Source: Branchiostoma belcheri (lineage: Eukaryota > Chordata > Leptocardii > Amphioxiformes > Branchiostomatidae). From it: a DNA stretch of 64,000 nt. The position numbers were made by a program, and so were the translations under genes. Under the pieces are notes generated by a model. It was not told where the DNA came from and made no database searches. It worked only from the letters and a program-made list of their open reading frames with translations. The stretch lies in contig NW_017804598.1 in NCBI RefSeq assembly GCF_001625305.1, forward strand, positions 61,498 to 125,497. Direction: 5' to 3'. Of this stretch, positions 55,375 through 64,000 are shown piece by piece. Numbering within the stretch: the first letter of the stretch is position 1; every line of letters begins with the position of its first letter.

Positions 55375-58300
55375 GTACGGCATGTTACATTTTATTGTGT
55401 TGGAGAGAGACATTTCCTGTTAGTGTATGCTCTTATCTTAAGAGCGGAACAAAGTGTACTGTAGCAGACTTTACTATTTTATTGAGATAAGATTATTTTT
55501 GAGGCAAGCCAAGACTTGCCTGCCACGAGGTGTTAAAATCACTTTACTCGAGGACGTTATCTATAGTATATGATGTCCATGCTGTATTCGAGTGTGTATT
55601 GAAAAGTTGTCGACAGGTAGGGCAGACAGTGTGAGCGCAAGGACCGTCTAGGAACAGGTGACTTGTTTGTCTAAGAGCCCGTTGTTTACCCGATTGCCCC
55701 GATATCAGCAATTTGTCAACCAATTGCAAATACCGGTGGATGCGATACGTGCAGGAGTGCCATTCACCTGGACTTAGCATGGCTCCGGCCCGGTGCCGCA
55801 GTGGCGCCGTATATACCGAAGTTTACCAAGCCCGCTTTCAGCAAATACAACACACAGTTGACCAACACATACCTGGGAGAGATACCAGGTCTGGAATGTC
55901 AGAGTGGGTTTTTTTATGTGTGAAGCGATCATGATTACAAACACCCGGACTCAGTAATTAGGTGATTTGGAGATTGTAAACCGTTTCCCAGATAGGTGAC
56001 AATTGGAAAGTTACACCTGTGTATTTGCTATAGGGATGAACGTGTTACACTGTATGTGTGTAGGCCTGGTAGTGCTTGCTTGCCTCAGGTTTTTTTTATA
56101 CAGCGCAGAGGCAATCTTATATGATAAAGTCAGGGAAAATGAACACTTTCGTTGCACAGTCAACTCCTTATTGTTCCAAGGCAGTTGAATATCAGACGCT
56201 GGTTAATCACCAACCTTTCAAGGGCAAAAGTTGAAAGAGTTAGGCCAGAATTTATTAAATGAAAGGGTACTGTAGGCACAGCACAGCAGTCTGTTTTTGT
56301 GGTTTTGTGCAGCAAATTGGTAGATGTCAGACTTAATTTTGCTATGGGATACTAAAGAATGGATAGCGCTGGTCTCAATCCACCTTTTATCCCTTCTTGG
56401 TTGTAAAATGTTACACTATAAAATACTTTCCCAAAAGGGTAAAGATTATCATTCAGGACTGTAAAAATAAATTTGAAGCGAATTTTCGCTCTGTATTCGT
56501 GTGATAAAAAGAAATCGGTGGAGGTATTGTGCGAGTTTCTTATTATCAGTGTCATACACATGGAAAGTAATCTTACTTAGATGCTGATTACAACACTTTG
56601 GTGCATATAACAAATCTCTTATTGTGCAAAAGGGGGCTGAGTGTTGGAAGCGTGATAATACCTCCCATTGTCGCAGGGAGATTTTTCATGGAAAAATCTG
56701 AATGTGTGGAAAATGGCAGTTGAAAAGAATGGGAAAGCTTTCTATTCATTGGTGGGCCGGGAGCTTTGGGGCATCGCCGCATGCCGTCCCCCCCCACCAC
56801 TACAGGCTTTTCAGACCCACTCAAGTCTGACAAATTCAGAGGAGATTGAATCGGAACTATGCCGCCAGAAATGAGAATGCTGGCAATTAAGTATGGATTA
56901 ATGATTCAAACTATGACAGGGCCATTTGCATACTTGACAACGTTTTCCACCCATGCATTTTTGTTTTCGCTCCTGGAAGTAATGAAATTTGGGGAAATTG
57001 GTTCAAAGGGCAAAGTGGTTGTCAAAATTAATGTCGGTCACATGCATATATTCATTGAATTTGCATGCAGCGATAGACCGGGCTTTCAGGTAACAAAACA
57101 CAAACCCGGGGGCATTGTTGGGCTGGGGAAGGAAATGCTTACGGGACGAAAACCGTGTAACGAGGTTACACATGTTTCTTCTCAACAATATCACCGAACT
57201 AACAGGAAGGAGGCGAAATAACACATTTAGCACAGGTAGAAAGGGTGGTTGATTTGTTAAGCCCATTTAAGGTCCCATTTTCGTATCCCCATTACCTGCA
57301 GGGGTCAGACTAGTCAGGGGTGAGGTGGGAAGCACAAAGGCGAGGGCTGTCCCATTCACACTCATTCAGGGGGCCCTCAATACATGGAATGGCATTTGAG
57401 AGGAATATCTGCATGACAAAGTTGTAGGAGTGTTCTGTACCAAAAGAGATTTTACCCTTGGAACAGAGGCATAGAAACAGTGGGGGCACAATAGGGGCCA
57501 TGTTCTGGGTGCTTAGCAGTACAATGGGGTGACTAGCGGGACAGCTCCACTTTCCAATTCCACCTTTTGGCGAGACTTCAGGCATGAGGCCAATTCTCTG
57601 CCAGTTACTGTCACTTTCTTTCTCTGTCAATCTCTGTTAAGCTGTGTAACGACTTTGATCACTTTCACACACAGAGAGAGAGCATTTCAGGATCGGTTAG
57701 AGAAGTCACACCTGAGAGCAGTGCTACATTCTTTCTACAGTAATCTTCAAGGGGGAAAGCACTCACAGTGTAATATCTGTTGATTTGGTTTCATTAGGTA
57801 TAGCAAAGACCCTAAGCCACAGACCTATTGTACATGTACATACTACATGTATAAAACTTGAAATGCTTGCAGAGGTTTTTTCACTGAAAATTTGCTTTTC
57901 CATCTTCTTACCATGTACTGCAGAATTATGATGAACTCAAAACATAGCAAAAAGCACAATTGAATCTACAGTAGCAAAGAGCAGTGTGAATTTAGACGTG
58001 TTGAAGCTACCTGTATAAAGCAGAAGCTTTGAATTATAGATTAAATGTGACAGTGTTGTATTGGATGTGATCGTGCTTCGCTTTCAAAAGGATAATTCGC
58101 ATCAACTTCAAAGATAGCAGGCAACTTTCCACTCAATCAAACTTGCCAGATAAGTTGTCTAAGGAACACCTATTGTTGACACGACAATGAACCCTTGTGC
58201 CAGACACTATAAGAAAGATCTCGCCATGTTTCATGATAACATTACGTGCCATGACTGCATTAGGCTTAAAATTATGCCATTGTCAACAGTGGCCAAAATC

Positions 58301-61300
58301 GCTCAATGTGGATCTATGCCAAGAAAACAGGATGATGTGGCATCAAAACAGTATCCCAGCTACAATAGGCAAGGAAACTTGCTAGAATTTAGTAGAAAAG
58401 GTGAAGGTTGATCACTTGAACACTTCATTTTTTTGGACTGCTTCCCCCCTGTTTTTATTCTGGTAAAATAATAAAAATATTTTGCTCCATCCATTAAACA
58501 GGTTGTTACATTTGCATTGCCTTTGTAACAGAACCAGACTGGAATAAAAAGAAAACCCCCAGCCAGACTTTACTGATAGCAACCCAAGATAACCATCAGG
58601 GGGGGAAACAGGAGAAATTTTAGGCATTCCATAGGTTATTGTAAGGTCCAAGTTGAGCCTGAAGGTGGAAGGAAGATAGCGGGAGGCAAAACATAGGGCA
58701 GGGCACACACCTGGTGTCATGTTGCCCAGAGGTATCGCAGGTGTTTGTACTTAACACGTGGGGTTTGGCCCTGTGGTAAGGGAAACCAAAGTCGGGGTTG
58801 TTGTTATCATCTTGACTGGCATGTTACATTTGCCAAGAAAGAAGATAAGAAAAGAGAGGTTTTCTTCCAAACAACACTAGGAGGCGATTTTGGTTGTGTC
58901 CCTTGTAGGCCATAATAAGAACGGTGTTGGTGGTTCCTTTGTCTCGTGAATAAAGACCGGAAGCAGGGTAAGCAAGGGTGAACAGTGTTCACCTTTTATC
59001 CTAATGAAATCTGACTAAGATCACAGCAACATGTAATTAAGTGCTTGAACCTGAATCCTGGTCTTTCCGGTTCACCTTTTCTGTCTTAAAACTAGAAGAA
59101 AAGACCTGTATTTTGTCTGTGATATGTCATAATTCTTGTATGATAGGACACTTAAGTTTCGAAATAAGTTTTCAGTTGTTTTCTGTTAATGAAAAAATCC
59201 ATGAAGAGATAACTACTGGTAACCAGCATTTTTCTTCCATAGTATTATCCGTTGTACTTGTAGCATATTTTCCTTTTGAACACTGCATCCTTTTGTTATC
59301 TGCATCTCAAAACTGTATTAACCCAAAGCCCGGTCTTCATTAGGCTGTGTTTTGTCTGGAAGAATTACCACAAGTGGATTAGCATCTTGATTGGCTAGCG
59401 TTAGTCTACCCGCATGCGAGACACAGGGCTTACTGCATATCAAACTGATTCATCTGTAATTTATGCATATTTGTGTATATATGTATGAAAGCATGGCCAG
59501 GTTGCAAGTCCTCCTTTTGTGCCATTCAATTTGGTTTATAGATATTTCTAAACCAAAGGTTTGTTCATACATAAAATAGTGTACTAAATAGTAAAAAAAT
59601 ATCCTCCTTCTTGTGTTTCATAACTATAATACAAAAGTATCCTTTCTTGTAGTATTGCAGTTGTAAAGTTCTCCCCCCCCCCAAAAAAAAGTGTGATGCC
59701 ATTCTTGCTTGTTGCTTGTCTTAGCATATTTCCTCCCCTAAGTATGTATTAATGAGTTATCTGTCACCAGTAGGATTTTGACCAGCTTGTAGGCAAGCCC
59801 TGCGTCCCCTTTGATGATGACATCTCAGGTTGACATTTCGATTTCAGGTTTGTTCAGTCCTGCCAGTGGAGTCAGTCTGTAATCCCTTTAGTCCCACTCC
59901 AGAGAGTTCCTTGGTATCTCAGTCCCTTCCTCACCATTTAGAGATTGCCTCTGAGGGACTGAAATGTTGATGTAAGATCAAGATGAAAGACTACTTACTC
60001 AAACTGTCTCCCAACAGAACTAGATTGAGCTTGTGTGGGTGGCATTCTTCAAGCTTTAGTCAACAAGATATTTACATGTATGTAAAATTAAGGGCAATAA
60101 TTCTGTACCTTGAACTTATGAACTGTGGTTTTGTACAGCCAACAATTGAAGTCAAATTGTATGATTCTCGTCGAGATTGTATAGTCTTGTTAGAAAGATC
60201 CTCGAAGTTCTACCTACTTGTTTCTTCAAGAGGAAAATTTTTCAAACTCATAACAACTGTGTAATAACTTTCCATACACCCCAGGAGGCCAGGTCAGTTA
60301 TCCAAGATGTCATTTATCCTGACCCAAATCTGTCACTCGTCTGCTGACAAGTGACAATATCGAAAAATTTACCAGGTGAACTTTGCCATCTCAAGAGGTA
60401 ATGAAGGACAGAGCAAAGATATAAGGTCATGATTTGTTGCTGTCTTGTTTGATTGTAAACTCCTTGGTTAGGACCCAAGGTTAGCATGTGAAGGAAGTTG
60501 TTGTTCTGAAAGTTTATTTTAGAAAGATCACCTCAACAAGGGTCAGTACCAAGATTACTCACACTTGTGATTGACGTTATGGGAGCAAGGCTTGGAGCGT
60601 TGGAGACATAGGAAAATAATACTGGCGAAATGCACCACATGTGAAGAACAGAGTAACAAAGACTGAAAGAGCAAACATATCTTTGATACCGCTGCAAAAT
60701 GTCCCATTATAATGCTATTAAAATTGAAAATAAAATCACCTGTAGTAGTGTTTAACGAACAAGTAGATGTGGGTATGATTGGCAGACTTCGATTATGTGA
60801 AAAGTGTCTGCTATAGGGGGGTACGAAGTATGTCATGTGAATCTATGATAATACTAATAGGGACGGAGATGTCTGTCCAAATACCAGGCAAATCCTGGTG
60901 CCCAGCGGTTTTTAATCCCCAGCAACAGAGGAGGCATGTCTTTATCTCTGTATTGCTTATTCTGGCGGTACTCCGTCCAAATATATCTTTCAGTACTGTA
61001 TTTCTAGGCAAAAATATTATGACTGTTGTAAAACTAGTAATAGCTTCTGTGTAATGCTGTTATGAATTTTATATTTTATTTCAACAAAAAGATGTATACA
61101 AGATTTATACCTAGTGTCTGCCTGAAGCCTTTCCGTGTTATTCTTTCAAATCCCATGGCTGCATCTACAAGATTTCCAATCTCTGGCATAATCAGAACAT
61201 GGCTTACTTTCATGTGAACCCAGACTAGTTGGCCCCTCCTACTCACCTGCTGGCATCAATTCTACCAGCCAAGTTTGTCAATCAAACTTTCCCCCACAAT

Positions 61301-62928
61301 ACAGACTTGTTCTTTGATGTACAACTTCAATACACCGCCCTGTCAATATTGACCAAATGGACCATTTCCAGATTACCAGACCCCTGTCTAAGACCATATA
61401 CATACACCTTGACTTAGTTTGATTTTTAAAGATTCTTTTTAGACTTGTCAGGCAGATGCACCAGCCTGTGACCCCACCTGTAGTACTTTTTTTCCAAGGG
61501 AACTCCCACTGTTTATTTTTGGTGTGCCCATCGCTAGGACCACCAACTGTGGAAACATGGCCTCCAGCCTGAGTAACCATCAGTATATTTGTCTTCATCC
61601 CCCATTTAGAATGGCGGACATATTTACCTTTTAGGCCAACCGACTATGACAGAAGGTGTAGAAAAGGATCTCACTTATTCGCCGTCCTTCAGGAAAGCGT
61701 AATCAGAAGCACGGTTTTTGTTTCACGGGAGGTCTAATGAATAAGAAAAATCGGACGAGCTGTCTCCTCCAGAAGGTTGTCCATTGAAGTGTAGTGTTGC
61801 AGGCCTGGGAGAACTGAATAGAATGGCAGTAGGATGGATGTTGTGTTCTGTTTGATTTGGGTCAAATTCATCTTGATAAGGGTGATGACAAAATAAGGTG
61901 TGGACAGATGGATGGGACAGCAACTGCCTTGTCCTGGCAACCTTGTCCTCAAAAAAACACACAGTATCAGTGAAAATACAAGTAGTAGAAGTACAGTATA
62001 GCACAGTAACTGGAGTGTGGTATATGTGGGTTGGTGAGTTATTACCAGTAACCTGATAGGAATCTATGCAGCAGGCCTATACCCCCAATGAAAGAAAAAC
62101 CAGATCACAGATCTCTGTACTGGTGTTGTTATATCCCTCAAGGTCTCAAGGATATTACACAGATAAAGCCAGTTTTGAGTGGTCTGGACAGGTTTTCTGG
62201 TTGTCAGGTTTCAGTTCTGGAGGACAGCAGACCAAACATAACAACTATCCATCTAGTGTGGAAACGAGGTCGTAGACAAGAGAATTGTCACTCAACACTC
62301 TGGATCCTAGTTTAATGTTGGCAGAGCAACCAGTAGTGAATGATTTTGTAGCTTTACTCAGTAAAGTTAGCTGTTAAAATTGTGACGGATAAGTTATTTC
62401 CAGTTGTGATGACATAAATTATATCCTTTTAGAGAGTTCGACAAGGAACCAAACAGGGTGACATTTGAACCCATGTGACAATGTTATTGTCCTTGTAGGG
62501 AGAAAAGCAAATTCCAGTCTTGTACAGAAAATCTGAATTTTTCTCATACCTCAGCATGTGTACTGGGAAGGAACCTTTGAAATTGTATGCATCTAGGTCA
62601 TGCCAGGTCTCTAGCTGAGTTGCTTTCTTCTGTGAAAAAAAAAATTGATGTGTGTTCCCAATTTCCTGTGTGTCTGCGAACCGCATATTCTATCCACCGC
62701 TCGTCAAACCTATCTCTGTCATCTTTGCATGATTCAGTGCCCTTCTATGACCTTGAGCAGCGTAAGTAATGGGCCACGCAGTCATCTTTCCCATCATTCC
62801 TATCTGGGTAAAGGTTAGACCGAGTCACCTTTGATGCAGGTAGGGGTGGTGCGAAGCTATCCTTCAACTGATTTCCTATCACCAACATCCGCTTACAATG
62901 CAAGCGATATTGTCTCTTCAAGTCTCTA

Positions 62929-63420
62929 GGGTAGCAAAATATTTTTATTAAATTTTAGTTATCAATGCTGGGCTTGTGTAGGTACACTTACACCCCCAGC
63001 AGCAAAATGGTATAGTCCACCCCATGACACAAGGATGACTTGCCATCAACTCTTCAAAAATTTCTCCTGAAACATCCAAAGGTAGCAAAATACTTACATG
63101 TATATTAATTTTAGTTATCAGTGCTGGGCTAAGGTGTAGCTACATGTACCTCCCCCTGGCAACCATGTGTTGTAGCCCACTGCTCACCGCTGTGAGGCAG
63201 TGTGACACAGGGTTAGCATAGACTACCCTGACTTGTCATCAACTCTCCACAATTTTCTCCTAAGGTAGCAAAATGTTATTAATGTTTATCTATCAGTGCT
63301 GAACTAAAAGTACATGTATAGCTACATGCCCACCCCCGGAAGCGAAATGATGCAGTCCACCCGTGACACAGCTAGCAAAAGACCACCCTGACTTGCCATC
63401 AACTCTCCACAAATTCCCAT
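62929..63420 (+). repeat. Three-unit tandem repeat, 150-185 bases per unit
   Basis: Units start ggtagcaaaat at 62930, 63081 and 63264. Each contains ttatcagtgctgggct (or close), a cacccccag-like block, gacacag and ccatcaactctccacaa. The units have diverged considerably. Confidence 0.7.
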
Positions 63421-63593
63421 CCCAGCACCATTACCCCGCAGGGGAACTATTTCTGATGCCCATTCCAATCGATGAAGAGGCATCTTTCCATTTGCGGCCA
63501 GCTTTATGAAAAGGCGGTCAGCAAAGGGAAATGAAGAGAAAGGGGAGCGGCCCTGCATCGTAATGACATCGGCGGGATTGCGGCAGGCTTACG

Positions 63594-63607
63594 GTTGCCA
63601 TGGAGAC
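63594..63607 (+). promoter_or_regulatory. RFX X-box-like motif in intron
   Basis: GTTGCCATGGAGAC is a close match to the RFX consensus. It lies deep in the presumed intron, so it could mark an enhancer or an internal promoter, or be chance. Confidence 0.35.
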
Positions 63608-63759
63608 GAAGATTGAAAGTTGCCCTCTTCAGCGGTTGAAAATGAACACGATAAGCTTGTTTCTGCACCTGCTGGTGGGGGTAATATTGCGCAGGCTGCC
63701 GGTAGCATTAAACCTGGAGAGACCGGACATAGAATACCTAAGCATAAACCTTCTATACA

Positions 63760-63800
63760 GTAGTTACCTTCGCCAAGAAGGTTATGTTTTCAGAGGCGTT

Positions 63801-63835
<35 letters not shown>

Positions 63836-63960
63836 CTGTAAACACGATAACTTGAGAAGGCCTTGAGGGATTGTCTTGATACTTGGTAGGTGGGTAGGTC
63901 TTGATGAGACGTCAAAATGATTAGATTTTCGGTACCCCTAGTGTCTTGTTATGGTACTGC
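63760..63960 (+). repeat. Dispersed-repeat-like segment with TG microsatellite
   Basis: accttcgccaagaaggt forms a short hairpin and is followed by a TG run (about 63803-63836). The run is then followed by a stretch (aacacgataacttgagaagg) that looks like a dispersed repeat body. Only one copy is in the window, so the repeat call rests on form. Confidence 0.35.
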
Positions 63961-64000
63961 AGCTGAACTTCCGGTTTCATATCTCATGATCTAGACATGC

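Larger units (their letters stand above)
55375..64000 (+). other. Presumed intron 2 of the right-hand gene
   Basis: No exon I can support to the window end. It contains a three-unit tandem repeat, an X-box-like motif, a TG microsatellite inside a dispersed repeat, and homopolymer C and A runs near 59675. Confidence 0.4.

Noticed and set aside
63600-63866. An 88-codon frame with a hydrophobic stretch (MNTISLFLHLLVGVIL)
   Set aside because: It runs into a TG microsatellite and a dispersed repeat, with no supporting donor site; a second signal-peptide exon here is not supported.

Overview
The window looks like a contig from an invertebrate deuterostome, most probably an amphioxus (Branchiostoma). 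The reasons are intron-rich animal genes, a long mosaic of complement-control (CCP/sushi), LCCL and C-type lectin exons, an ortholog of vertebrate JHY, many short foldback transposons, and duplicated blocks beside an assembly gap such as a very polymorphic genome produces. The species call is inference; the gene structures below were read by hand from splice sites and reading frames.

Layout. (1) About 105-17179, minus strand: 27 consecutive in-frame exons of one large secreted protein. The order is signal peptide, seven-arginine run, TSP1, short EGF, two CCPs, a truncated CCP leading into an LCCL domain, a C-type lectin domain, then 19 more CCPs running off the left edge. This is nearly the domain order of horseshoe-crab clotting factor C (EGF-CCPs-LCCL-CTLD-CCPs-protease), with an enlarged CCP stalk. 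Sixteen of the 19 distal CCPs form a four-exon cassette (classes a-b-c-d) repeated four times, like the long homologous repeats of vertebrate CR1. Several introns carry an RE1/NRSE-like 17-mer, and one carries a foldback retroelement fragment. (2) 17180-21723: non-coding, with repeat remnants. (3) 21724-23705, minus strand: a six-exon, 257-residue coiled-coil protein that I do not recognise. (4) 23706-25358: upstream region shared by two divergent genes, with an RFX X-box and forkhead site. (5) 25359-34960, plus strand: the JHY (C11orf63, juvenile hydrocephalus) ortholog, a motile-cilium gene of about 1,319 residues, with a non-coding first exon and a long 3' UTR. (6) 34960-39300: intergenic, with a 624-base N gap. 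(7) 39300-64000, plus strand: start of a third gene. It has a GC-rich putative first exon ending at 39464 and, after a 15.8 kb intron, a signal-peptide exon at 55239-55374 whose gene continues past the right edge. The rest is intron with MITEs, tandem repeats and a gap-flanking duplication.

How the genes relate. The two divergent genes in the middle share start-site AAGATGGCGTC elements and ciliary-type promoter motifs, suggesting a ciliary gene pair. The left gene is a candidate pattern-recognition or complement-like protein. The main open question is whether a trypsin domain lies past the left edge, which would make it a chordate factor C.
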